A stretch of 39,180 nucleotides of DNA from an uncultured Clostridia bacterium. GTDB taxonomy: Bacteria > Bacillota > Clostridia > Christensenellales > Aristaeellaceae. Under the pieces are notes generated by a model. It saw only the letters and a list, made by a program, of their open reading frames with translations. It searched no databases and had not been told where the DNA came from. Where the stretch lies: assembly GCA_945948915.1 (NCBI GenBank), contig CAMFCQ010000019.1:1-39180 (forward strand), in the 5' to 3' direction. Positions 31,929 to 39,180 of the stretch are shown piece after piece; position 1 is the first letter of the stretch; each line of letters starts with the position of its first letter. The translations under genes were made by a program, and so were the position numbers.

Positions 31929-31957
31929 ATTCTGCACCATTTGGAGCCGTGCGTCAA
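31929..31957 (-). promoter_or_regulatory. Minus-strand promoter-like site inside the direct repeat
   Basis: Minus strand TTGACG (31952-31957), 17 bp spacer, CAGAAT (31929-31934). The -35 and most of the spacer belong to the 21 bp repeat also used by the surface-protein operon promoter at 36.8 kb. The -10 here is weaker. Confidence 0.45.
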
Positions 31958-31960
31958 GGA
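31940..31960 (+). repeat. 21 bp direct repeat, left copy
   Basis: Begins TTTGGAGCCGTG and ends CGTCAAGGA. It is identical over 21 bp to 36826-36846. The two copies bracket the AT-rich surface-protein genes. The flanking bases differ. Confidence 0.85.
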
Positions 31961-31985
31961 AGCGTGGCCTTTCAAATTGCGCAGT

Positions 31986-34900
31986 TTATTGTACCTTATC
32001 GCTCTGCAGATATGCTTTTTTCCGAATGAGCAGAATCCCGAAAAGGCTCACCATGCTGATCACCAACCAAAGCTCTGGTTTAGAGGAATCGCCGGTTTCA
32101 GGCAACACAGGAGCAGTGGTTACATGAAGAACGGCTTCGTTGGAATTGATGGTGTTTCCGGATTGATCAGTGACCTTACAGTAATACTTGAATCCATCGC
32201 AATCCAAATCGGTAGCTGAAGTGATGTGGGTTGCGCCGACAGCATCATAAATCTTCCGCCAGCCATTGCCGTCATTGCGATTGATGTACCATTGGTAAGT
32301 AACGTGATCACCTGTAGATTCAATAGAGAATGTTGCTTTCTGACCAACAAAAACATGCTGATCGACAGGCTGCTGCACGATAGCGAGGCCGTTTGTATTT
32401 CCGAAGGATGCAGTTACGATGATGTCACACGCAGGAACAGTGATGATTGTGGACGATGATTTGGGTGCCTCGATATTACCGGATGTTGAGGTCCATTCAA
32501 CAAAAGTGTTGTTTTCGTCATGCGCGTCCAGTATCAATTTCGTACCTGCACTCAGCTTCAAATCAACATTTTCGATCCGGCCTTCACCGGCTGTACGGAA
32601 TTGTACGTTGTACAGAGGCACCTCCTCGAATTTTCCTTCAATCTTATGGCCTCTTCGCACAGAGAATCGGTATTCTGTTTCCGTGGAAACAAGGCTTCCG
32701 TTTTCGTACCATCCAAGGAATTTTCCACCCTCAACCGGGAACGCTCTGACCATGGCGAAAGAACCTTCGATATACTCTCCGCCTCCAAAGGTTGTGCCAT
32801 AGCTGGGATTCATGGAAGAAACGGAAACGTTATGGTATCTGATGTTTTGGTTTCCCGAGATTTCAACAGGGACAAGCGCATTTCCGGCAGGGCCGATCAA
32901 TGTATAGGCAGAAGTGGAACCTTCGGATACTTGGGCATATTCCTGCTCAGCAATCCGCTCAATTCTGCCCCGCAGCACATCGCCTTTCTTAACATCAACA
33001 TCGTAATAGTTGACGAGTCGGACTTCCTTCCCGACATCATAATTGAATTCGCTTACGCTGTAACATACGGTACCATCATCCGTAGCCTCAATGAGCACAT
33101 TGAACGTTTCGTTGCCGGATACACGAATCTGGATCTCGCCATCCATGGTAACCGTGCATCCAATGCTCGGAAGCGAAAACACTTCCTTATGATCCTTCAC
33201 CGTTGCAACCACATTTCCTTCATGATCCGTAATCACAACGTCAACCGGACAATTGATGCGGATAATGCGTATACTCGGCACGCCATCGCTATATGCGGGG
33301 GTATTGGTATAATAATTGTCCGCTGCCATCAGAAAAGCAAGATAGATGTCTGCGAAGTGTGCCGCACCCAAATTGCCGTTGAAGCGATCGCCGAAATCGG
33401 CCATGTTCACAAGCTCATTTGCCTTAAACCACAGAATGCCCGTATCAATATTGGCGTGATTCAGCATATATAGGATTTCGGGCTGATCATTCAAAACACC
33501 CAAGAGGTTATCCACCAAAGCAAACATCGTTGTAGGATCATCCTCGTAAGCATCCAGAAGAACATTCAGGAACGAGGTGAAACTGAGTTTGGTAATATTA
33601 ATTCCACCGTTGGTTAAGGGATTGGAAATGGCATCCCAAATTTCACGTGTAAGCGTTTCACGAGCCTTAGTTTTCTTGGCTTTGCTGACGTCAGGATCAA
33701 AAATATCCAGGTACTTGATATAATCCAAATCAGCTGTGCTCAATGCAGTAACCAGATTCGTGACAATGGTATCCTTAGATTCCGTATGTACGCCAAGGAA
33801 CTGTCCCGTAACCTGAGAAACTGCTCCCTGCAGGTCTTTCTTATAGACCGATCGTTCGCCAATGTTCTCTACCACTGTCTGAAGGAAAGTCGCCTGCATT
33901 TCGCCGCTGGATATATTTCTATTATCATTTACAGTGAAATTCAGCAAAGATTTGCCGCCGGGGAGTACTGAAGCAACTTTGGCCACATCATCGAGCGTAA
34001 TCGTACGTGTATAGTCCGGAATAATATCGTAGAAAGCATTTACTTCCTTATCGGTTCCCGCTTTACCGGCGCCCTGGAAGAGCTTTTTAAGCTGCTTCTT
34101 CATGGCTGAAATGGTACTGCTGCTGCCATAATCCGCAGGATTATAAATAATACGATCAACACCATAACGACGGAAATTATAGCCGCTCATCGCCACTCGG
34201 GGTACAATGTCGTTGTGGTTGATAATATTGTTTATATTCTTATTGCTCCCCTGTGCCGCAACTTTGGCAGTCACTGTTCCCTGAGGAGTGGCAAAGGTAT
34301 ATGCATAAATATCCTCCTGCTTCAGAGAGCATCCAGAAAACAGTTTTGTTCCGTTACGGTTCAATTCTGCAGCGGTAAGATTCGCAATAGCACCCGAACG
34401 GCTGTAACCAACAATCCACAGCTTCAAATCGCCTGTGATGTTGTACTTTGCAATATACTCTTGCAGTTCACGGATTACATTTTCCTTTGCTTTGGTCCAG
34501 TTTTCATGATCACCGCTTGCACCAATTTCAAAATTTCCGCCCCATTCGTTATAGTAACCGCCTCCGCGAAGGGCGAGTGCAATCAAGGTATGATTGCCGA
34601 GGGGTTTGCTAGCCATGACCATACCGATCGTATCGGTCTTTGGATCACTATTCCAAACATCATTATAGTCGAAATTTGTGAATCCCAGTCCGTTTCCCTC
34701 GGTTACACCGCCGCCGGTCAAGAGATCTTTTGCGTTGTTCATGCGGTCAGGCCAATGAATGGCACGATCATCCGGATCCTGACTATCCCAGCCCTCGATC
34801 CTGGTGAACGTTGAGACAGCAAAACAAAGGGAAGCTGTAGCCAGATGGGGGTTGTAGTTAAAGCTGGTGTCCTTGAAATAATCATCGGAATAATAGCACT

Positions 34901-35783
34901 TTGCAACGGCATCTACTTTATCGTTGATCGAACTTGCGTATCTGAAGCTAAACTCGCCTGCAACGATATCTGTTGCAATATCGCCCAGAACAAACTCAAG
35001 ATCATCGGGATCATCCACTTCATAATATCCGGCATTTGAAAGATCGCTCATGTATCTTCTGGCGAAACTCAGATAATTGGGCCACAGGGAATGATAGAAT
35101 CCCAAAGTGTAAATCTTATAGTCCTCGTGCATCTGCTTCGCCAGATTATACGCAGAGTTTGCATAGTAGTAGTACCTATAGTCGTTGGATGTATAAGGGC
35201 CGGAATCGCTGAATGCTCCATTCTCGGGAAGGCCATCGGACAAAAGAACAATATTCTTGATGGCATTAGCGGGTAAATCCGAGGGAAAGAGTATTTGGGA
35301 GCGAGAGAGAGCTCCATAGTGGTTCGTACCGCCCGTGGGTATCAATTTGTTTATTCTCGATTTCAATACGCTTATGTTGTCAGTAAAACTGCATTCTATA
35401 GTGGCAACTTCGGTGAAAGATACGATGCCGATATAATTATCCGTCTGATCCGCTTGAAGAATTTGTTCGCAAAACTTTATGGCAGCTTGCCTCATTTTCT
35501 TTATGGGTGTGCCACGCATAGATCCGGAAGTATCAAGGACGAGGACCGAATAGCGCGGGGCATTCGCATTATCCAGCTCTACGGGGTCAGAAACGCTGCG
35601 CCCTTTTGCAAGAAACCTCGCAATCTTCGGAGCGGAAGAAGTATCTTCAAATTCTTCCGCGTGACTCATGACGTAGTCATCGAAAGAAACATCGTTTTCC
35701 AATTCTTCAGCCAGCGTCGGAGCCGCAAAACTGAATAACAGGACCAAAGCAAGCACAAAGGAGACACATCTTTTGTACATCAT
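31986..35783 (-). CDS. LPXTG-anchored VWA / hydrolase-like surface protein
   Basis: A 1265-residue exported protein. Order: signal peptide (about 1-25); VWA domain (about 78-270) with MIDAS DTSGS at 84-88; a central region with an alpha/beta-hydrolase nucleophile elbow LWIVGYSRSGAIANL (Ser461), like the lipase-3 type GHSRGGAVANL but with Ser for the second Gly; a long unassigned region; InlB-like repeats (GGKFLGWYENGSLV, NTFVEWTSTSGN); an Ig-like domain (YQWYINRNDGNGW...YYCKVTDQSG); then LPETG at 1227-1231, a membrane helix and a basic tail. It should be linked to the wall by a sortase, none of which lies in this window. Composition is clearly AT-richer than the neighbours. The start is ambiguous (ATG 35789, 35783 or 35780); GAGGG spacing favours 35783. 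It lies 23 bp after the DUF6273 gene. Confidence 0.85.
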   Translation of the reverse strand: MMYKRCVSFVLALVLLFSFAAPTLAEELENDVSFDDYVMSHAEEFEDTSSAPKIARFLAKGRSVSDPVELDNANAPRYSVLVLDTSGSMRGTPIKKMRQAAIKFCEQILQADQTDNYIGIVSFTEVATIECSFTDNISVLKSRINKLIPTGGTNHYGALSRSQILFPSDLPANAIKNIVLLSDGLPENGAFSDSGPYTSNDYRYYYYANSAYNLAKQMHEDYKIYTLGFYHSLWPNYLSFARRYMSDLSNAGYYEVDDPDDLEFVLGDIATDIVAGEFSFRYASSINDKVDAVAKCYYSDDYFKDTSFNYNPHLATASLCFAVSTFTRIEGWDSQDPDDRAIHWPDRMNNAKDLLTGGGVTEGNGLGFTNFDYNDVWNSDPKTDTIGMVMASKPLGNHTLIALALRGGGYYNEWGGNFEIGASGDHENWTKAKENVIRELQEYIAKYNITGDLKLWIVGYSRSGAIANLTAAELNRNGTKLFSGCSLKQEDIYAYTFATPQGTVTAKVAAQGSNKNINNIINHNDIVPRVAMSGYNFRRYGVDRIIYNPADYGSSSTISAMKKQLKKLFQGAGKAGTDKEVNAFYDIIPDYTRTITLDDVAKVASVLPGGKSLLNFTVNDNRNISSGEMQATFLQTVVENIGERSVYKKDLQGAVSQVTGQFLGVHTESKDTIVTNLVTALSTADLDYIKYLDIFDPDVSKAKKTKARETLTREIWDAISNPLTNGGINITKLSFTSFLNVLLDAYEDDPTTMFALVDNLLGVLNDQPEILYMLNHANIDTGILWFKANELVNMADFGDRFNGNLGAAHFADIYLAFLMAADNYYTNTPAYSDGVPSIRIIRINCPVDVVITDHEGNVVATVKDHKEVFSLPSIGCTVTMDGEIQIRVSGNETFNVLIEATDDGTVCYSVSEFNYDVGKEVRLVNYYDVDVKKGDVLRGRIERIAEQEYAQVSEGSTSAYTLIGPAGNALVPVEISGNQNIRYHNVSVSSMNPSYGTTFGGGEYIEGSFAMVRAFPVEGGKFLGWYENGSLVSTETEYRFSVRRGHKIEGKFEEVPLYNVQFRTAGEGRIENVDLKLSAGTKLILDAHDENNTFVEWTSTSGNIEAPKSSSTIITVPACDIIVTASFGNTNGLAIVQQPVDQHVFVGQKATFSIESTGDHVTYQWYINRNDGNGWRKIYDAVGATHITSATDLDCDGFKYYCKVTDQSGNTINSNEAVLHVTTAPVLPETGDSSKPELWLVISMVSLFGILLIRKKAYLQSDKVQ

Positions 35784-35806
35784 ATCCATTCCCTCTTCTT
35801 CCTCAT

Positions 35807-36553
35807 TTATTGAATGTAGTAATTGCCGTCGCCATCTGCTGTCAGTGCATTTGATGAGATCCAGAAAGCAGGCCGTATCCCCAAAACCGTATCGCCGGAA
35901 ATGCCCGTTGTAGATACATAATTCGTGCTGCCATCCTGAGTAATGATGAACAACGCATTATCGTACCATGTATTCGGACTTCTGAGCCACCATACACAAT
36001 GCGTACCATCAAGATTCGATGTTAACCGCTGTTCCTCTTTTAGATAAGGGAACTGTCTTCCTTCAGGCGGACTTATTTTTGTAGAATAACCTGTAATTTC
36101 CATCCGGGAAGGAAGAAATACCCGGCGCAGAATGGTTTCGGTTTCATTTCCGCATATTCCAATGCTGCTGTCTGCTACAATGGTAATCTGGGATTCGACA
36201 ATACCATCGCGAACTTCCTCTCCCAAAGATTCCCAAAATGGACCGTTCAAATATTGATCAATCATGCTGTTTGCATAATAGGACGTATATCTTTCGCTAT
36301 CGTTAAAAACCATCTGCTGTTCAAGCAGATTCTTCCTCAATAGGCAGTAATTCCCGGAATCATAATCAACGATGAGATAAGGCTGGCATATATCATTTTC
36401 CAAAACAAATACTGTACCGGATTGAATACCATCATCACCCATAAAGTTGAAGCTCCCCGATCCTGAAATCACCTGTACACAAAACACCCCAAGAAAAACA
36501 ATAGCTATGATTAGGAACAAAACTTGCTTTAATGTAGGGCTGCGCCCATGCAT
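35807..36553 (-). CDS. Membrane-anchored DUF6273-like protein
   Basis: A 248-residue protein with one membrane segment near the N-terminus (about residues 9-30) and an extracytoplasmic domain. CVWWLRSPNTWYDNALFI with the late GDTVLGIRPAFWISSNA matches the WLRSP...GVRPAFWL pattern of DUF6273, common in Clostridia surface or exported proteins and of unknown function. YTSYYANSMIDQYLNGPFWE is also usual for this group (the Y..S.IR..LN..F pattern). Start choice is uncertain: ATG 36553, or GTG one codon earlier; AAAGGA lies 10-13 bases upstream. It is the first gene of the surface operon, with the LPXTG protein second. The leader of about 255 nt upstream is AT-rich and holds a tandem repeat. Confidence 0.75.
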   Translation of the reverse strand: MHGRSPTLKQVLFLIIAIVFLGVFCVQVISGSGSFNFMGDDGIQSGTVFVLENDICQPYLIVDYDSGNYCLLRKNLLEQQMVFNDSERYTSYYANSMIDQYLNGPFWESLGEEVRDGIVESQITIVADSSIGICGNETETILRRVFLPSRMEITGYSTKISPPEGRQFPYLKEEQRLTSNLDGTHCVWWLRSPNTWYDNALFIITQDGSTNYVSTTGISGDTVLGIRPAFWISSNALTADGDGNYYIQ

Positions 36554-36656
36554 CACAAATACCACATCCTTTGATGCTGAAAAAACCTCTAATGTTTACA
36601 TGTTACAAGCGAAAAGAAGAACTGTAAATGAGCAAATCCAAACTGCTGCACAAATC

Positions 36657-36681
36657 CGCCGTATTGAATCGCCGTATTGAA
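36657..36681. repeat. Short tandem repeat in the surface operon leader
   Basis: CGCCGTATTGAAT followed by CGCCGTATTGAA, two adjacent copies of a 13 bp unit. The rest of the 36554-36814 leader shows no gene or clear riboswitch. Confidence 0.7.
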
Positions 36682-36814
36682 CCTTATCCAATCTATTCTT
36701 TGCAGAATTAAAAAGCTGCGATAGATGGTAGATTCCAAGCGATCATCCGAAGCAAACAGCACAGAGCTTTTCTTATATGGTTATCCCAACGGAGAGAGAA
36801 AAACTTTTGGATAT

Positions 36815-36843
36815 ATTATACATTGTTTGGAGCCGTGCGTCAA
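36815..36843 (-). promoter_or_regulatory. Promoter of the DUF6273 / LPXTG operon
   Basis: Minus strand TTGACG (36838-36843), 17 bp spacer, perfect TATAAT (36815-36820). The -35 and the first part of the spacer lie inside the 21 bp direct repeat. Confidence 0.7.
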
Positions 36844-36846
36844 GGA
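36826..36846 (+). repeat. 21 bp direct repeat, right copy
   Basis: Identical to 31940-31960. The sequence beyond it (36847-36950) is non-coding, with no recognisable element before the efflux promoter. Confidence 0.85.
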
Positions 36847-36951
36847 CATGCGTTTTTTGCGCGGGTTTCCCGTCGAAAATGGGAGAGTATGCAGAGGCAA
36901 ATGGAGACGATCAGTCATACTGACCGCCGCCTCCCAAATTAGCTCATACTG

Positions 36952-36980
36952 TTGAACAATTTAAAAAGATGCGGTATAAT
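36952..36980 (+). promoter_or_regulatory. Promoter of the efflux operon
   Basis: TTGAAC (36952-36957), 17 bp spacer, TATAAT (36975-36980), 32 bp before the GTG start of the adaptor. Confidence 0.8.
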
Positions 36981-37011
36981 GCCCACACAGTCAAGCGAGG
37001 AGGAACTCTGT

Positions 37012-37884
37012 GTGAAGAGAAAACGCAAGTGGATCAGATGGGTCGTGCTTCTGCTGCTTGCCGCGCTTGCCGTGGCGGGCGTTCTGATGCTGAACCAGCA
37101 GACGAAGTCAGCGGCCTATACGGAGGTCACGGCGACCGAGGGCGACCTGACGACATACTACAATTTTGACGGCCTGGTCTGCGCACCGGGCATGCAGACG
37201 ATCACCGCAAAAGAGGCCGGCACCGTGCGCAAGGTGTATGTGCAGCAGAACCAGCAGGTGCGCAAGGGCGACCGCATCTACCGCCTGGACGGCGGCGAGA
37301 CCGTGAAGGCTGACATGGCCGGCGAGGTGACCGGCCTGTTTGTGAAGGAGGGCGATGTGGTCACGGCGGGCATGACGGCGGCGGAGATCATCGACATGGA
37401 CCGGCTGGAGGTGCAGCTGGATGTGGACGAGTACGATGTGAAGGCGGTGACGCCGGGCACGCCGGTCTCTGTCACGATCCTTGCGACGGATGAGCAGATC
37501 GACGCCAGCGTGTCCGCGCTCAACAAGAACGGCACGGCTTCCGGCGATCTGAGCTACTATACAGCGACCGTGCCGGTGAGCGGGCGTACGGGCGCGTATC
37601 CGGGCATGCAGGTGAGCGCGAAGGTGCTGCGTGAGCAGGCTGTCGGCGCGGTGCTGCTGCGGCTGGACGCAGTGCAGTTTGACGAGTACAACAAGCCGTT
37701 TGTCTACATGGCCTCCGGCGGGGAGGAGCCGGCCAGTGTGCCGGTGACGGTGGGCATGAGCGACGGCATCACCTGCGAGATCACCAGCGGCCTGTCCGCG
37801 GGCGATACGGTTTTGAAGCCCAGCGGCATGAGCATGAAGGAGTTCATGGAGCTGGCGCGCCAGAACAGCCCCATGCGCAACTGA
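37012..37884 (+). CDS. HlyD/MacA-like efflux adaptor protein
   Basis: A 290-residue membrane-anchored adaptor. A basic N-terminus and membrane segment (about 7-27) precede a barrel-sandwich (lipoyl-like) domain: TITAKEAGTVRKVYVQQNQQ and VRKGDRIYRLD, then MAGEVTGLFVKEGDVVTAGM. The two lipoyl halves follow each other directly, so the long coiled-coil hairpin of Gram-negative MacA is absent, as expected without an outer membrane. A beta-barrel domain (VTPGTPVSVTILATDEQID) and a membrane-proximal domain follow. The start is GTG 37012 after GAGGAGG; an in-frame ATG at 36952 lies inside the promoter and is rejected. It is co-transcribed with the ABC ATPase and permease. Confidence 0.88.
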   Translation: MKRKRKWIRWVVLLLLAALAVAGVLMLNQQTKSAAYTEVTATEGDLTTYYNFDGLVCAPGMQTITAKEAGTVRKVYVQQNQQVRKGDRIYRLDGGETVKADMAGEVTGLFVKEGDVVTAGMTAAEIIDMDRLEVQLDVDEYDVKAVTPGTPVSVTILATDEQIDASVSALNKNGTASGDLSYYTATVPVSGRTGAYPGMQVSAKVLREQAVGAVLLRLDAVQFDEYNKPFVYMASGGEEPASVPVTVGMSDGITCEITSGLSAGDTVLKPSGMSMKEFMELARQNSPMRN

Positions 37885-37896
37885 CCGGAGGCGCCT

Positions 37897-38589
37897 ATGA
37901 GCAACGATTTTTTCTCCATGCGGGGAATCGTGAAGCAGTACCGGATGGGCGACGAGGTCCAGACGATCCTCAAGGGCATCGATCTTGACATCGAGGAGGG
38001 CGAGTTTCTCTCGGTGCTCGGCCCGTCGGGCAGCGGCAAATCCACGCTGATGAACATCATCGGCTGCCTGGATACGCCGACATCGGGCACCTATATCCTG
38101 CATGGGAGGACGATCCGCGACCTTGACCAGAAGGAGCTGGCGCACATCCGCAGCCGCGAGATCGGCTTTATCTTCCAGCAGTTCCAGCTGCTGCCGAGGC
38201 TGGACGCGCTTAAAAACGTCGAGCTGCCGCTGGTGTACGCGGGCGTGCCGCCCAGGGAGCGCGCGCGGAGGGCGGAGGAGATGCTTGTGCGCGTGGGCCT
38301 CAAGGACAAGCTGCACCACAACCGCAACCAGCTCTCCGGCGGACAGCAGCAGCGCGTGGCGATTGCCCGCGCGCTGGCGACGAACCCGACGATCCTGCTG
38401 GCGGACGAGCCGACCGGCGCGCTGGACCAGACGACCGGCGAGCAGGTGATGGAGCTGTTTGAGGAGCTGCATGACGAGGGGCGCACCATCGTCATGATCA
38501 CGCACGACCTGAAGATTGCCCGTCATGGCTCGCGCATCGTCAACATCCTGGACGGCGTGCTGTCGGAAGGGGTGAGCGCGTATGACTAA
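37897..38589 (+). CDS. MacB/LolD-type ABC transporter ATPase
   Basis: A 230-residue ATPase. Walker [17 protein letters not shown]-loop [21 protein letters not shown], signature [15 protein letters not shown], Walker [21 protein letters not shown] and the switch ITHDLKIA are intact. The [16 protein letters not shown] stretch and [11 protein letters not shown] are typical of the MacB/LolD/FtsE-like group, which drives mechanotransmission rather than classic import. It sits 12 bp after the adaptor and overlaps the permease start by 8 bp, so all three form one complex exporting peptides, antibiotics or lipids. Confidence 0.93.
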   Translation: MSNDFFSMRGIVKQYRMGDEVQTILKGIDLDIEEGEFLSVLGPSGSGKSTLMNIIGCLDTPTSGTYILHGRTIRDLDQKELAHIRSREIGFIFQQFQLLPRLDALKNVELPLVYAGVPPRERARRAEEMLVRVGLKDKLHHNRNQLSGGQQQRVAIARALATNPTILLADEPTGALDQTTGEQVMELFEELHDEGRTIVMITHDLKIARHGSRIVNILDGVLSEGVSAYD

Positions 38590-39180
38590 GCTGAAACAGA
38601 AGTGGGACATGTTCGTGGAGAGCGTGAGCATGTCGCTCACCAACATCACCGGCAACAAGATGCGCACGTTCCTGACCACGCTGGGCATCATCATCGGCGT
38701 GGCGGCGATCATCGCGCTGATGACCGTCGTACAGGGCGCGACGGACACGATGAACGCGCAGTTTGACGCGATGGGCCTGGGCACGCTGCGCGTCTCCATC
38801 ACCGGCACGGCGCTCAAGCGGGGCCTGACGGACGCGGAGCTTGAGCAGCTGCTCGCCTGTGCGCATGTGGCGGGCGTGTCGCCCTCGCTGAGCGCGACGA
38901 TGACCGCCAAGCGCGGCGATACCTGGTCGGACAGCATGCTGGTCTCCGGCAACGACGGCGCCTTCTTTGAGCACAACGCCGATATGCTCTCGCGTGGGCG
39001 CGCAATCAACGTGATCGACGTGGCACAGGAATCGCGCGTGTGCCTGCTCGACGGCGACGCGGCGCAGACGCTGTTCTTCGGCGAGGATCCGGTCGGGCAG
39101 ACGCTGTACCTGGACGGCCGCGAGCTGACGGTCATCGGCATGATCGATCAAGACGAGAATTCGAGCCTGTTTTCCCAGAT
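38582..39180 (+). CDS. MacB-type ABC permease (partial, runs off the window)
   Basis: The first 199 residues of a MacB-like permease. The start ATG 38582 overlaps the ATPase stop by 8 bp. SVSMSLTNITGNKMRTFLTT and TLGIIIGVAAIIALMTVVQG form the first transmembrane helix and coupling region typical of the family. The following extracytoplasmic MacB_PCD domain begins (GLGTLRVSITG, LTDAELEQL, VAGVSPSLSATM, NVIDVAQESRVCLLDGDAAQTLF, FGEDPVGQTLYLDGRELTVIGMI). The three C-terminal membrane helices lie outside the window. No frame break is seen. Confidence 0.92.
   Translation, partial: MTKLKQKWDMFVESVSMSLTNITGNKMRTFLTTLGIIIGVAAIIALMTVVQGATDTMNAQFDAMGLGTLRVSITGTALKRGLTDAELEQLLACAHVAGVSPSLSATMTAKRGDTWSDSMLVSGNDGAFFEHNADMLSRGRAINVIDVAQESRVCLLDGDAAQTLFFGEDPVGQTLYLDGRELTVIGMIDQDENSSLFSQ

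Noticed and set aside
36952-37011. ATG 36952 as start of the efflux adaptor
   Set aside because: It lies inside the -35 to -10 region of the promoter; GTG 37012 has a perfect ribosome site.

Overview
The window looks like a GC-rich, monoderm Clostridia-type chromosome, possibly of the Christensenellales or a related gut lineage. That placement is inferred from style only: strong AGGAGG ribosome sites, sigma-A type promoters with 17 bp spacers, Pro/Thr-rich wall enzymes, an RHS remnant and Opp-type transporters. No taxonomic search was possible. Two stretches are visibly AT-richer than the rest (about 0.65-1.6 kb and 31.6-36.95 kb) and look acquired.

Layout. 0-1.6 kb: the 3' end of a 5S rRNA gene and its terminator, two decayed 5S-like units with their own terminators, a 197 bp MITE-like repeat, a small membrane-anchored protein gene, and the 3' remnant of an RHS polymorphic-toxin gene. 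1.67-4.5 kb: an ECF sigma factor with a co-translated membrane partner, then a NUDIX hydrolase and a Ham1-type nucleotide hydrolase. 4.5-12.3 kb (minus strand): a second MITE copy, then an envelope operon read from a promoter near 10.8 kb. It encodes three paralogous SGNH/DltD-AlgJ-like proteins, one MBOAT acyltransferase and a VanY-type carboxypeptidase. An L,D-transpeptidase with two peptidoglycan-binding domains lies upstream under its own promoter. 12.5-19.3 kb: HtrA protease, a serine beta-lactamase-like hydrolase, MgtC-family protein, a MATE exporter whose end overlaps mgtC antisense, a fructokinase-type ROK kinase, a third MITE copy, and a sigma-factor-like protein with a C-terminal membrane segment.

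19.4-31.5 kb: two transport loci. The first is a complete Opp-type peptide importer (A-B-C-D-F). The second is a DUF3798 binding protein with a sugar/nucleoside-type ABC importer: one double-domain ATPase and two BPD_transp_2 permeases. In both, a terminator follows the binding-protein gene, so the binding protein is probably made in excess. The double ATPase has Arg where the Walker A Ser should be, and the first permease carries an unusual ~220-residue predicted extracytoplasmic domain.

31.6-36.95 kb: an AT-richer islet. It holds a 26-residue hydrophobic peptide gene laid out like a type I toxin-antitoxin module, a ~1265-residue LPXTG surface protein (VWA, hydrolase-like, InlB-like and Ig-like regions), and a membrane-anchored DUF6273 protein upstream of it. 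An identical 21 bp direct repeat lies at both ends. Each copy supplies the -35 box and most of the spacer of a minus-strand promoter, one for the surface operon and one for a putative antisense RNA over the small toxin gene. The window ends in a MacAB-like efflux operon (adaptor, ATPase, truncated permease).

The strongest candidates for something new are the islet with its shared promoter repeat and toxin-like module, the one-MBOAT/three-SGNH operon, the RHS tail with a candidate immunity gene, and the two anomalies in the DUF3798 transporter.
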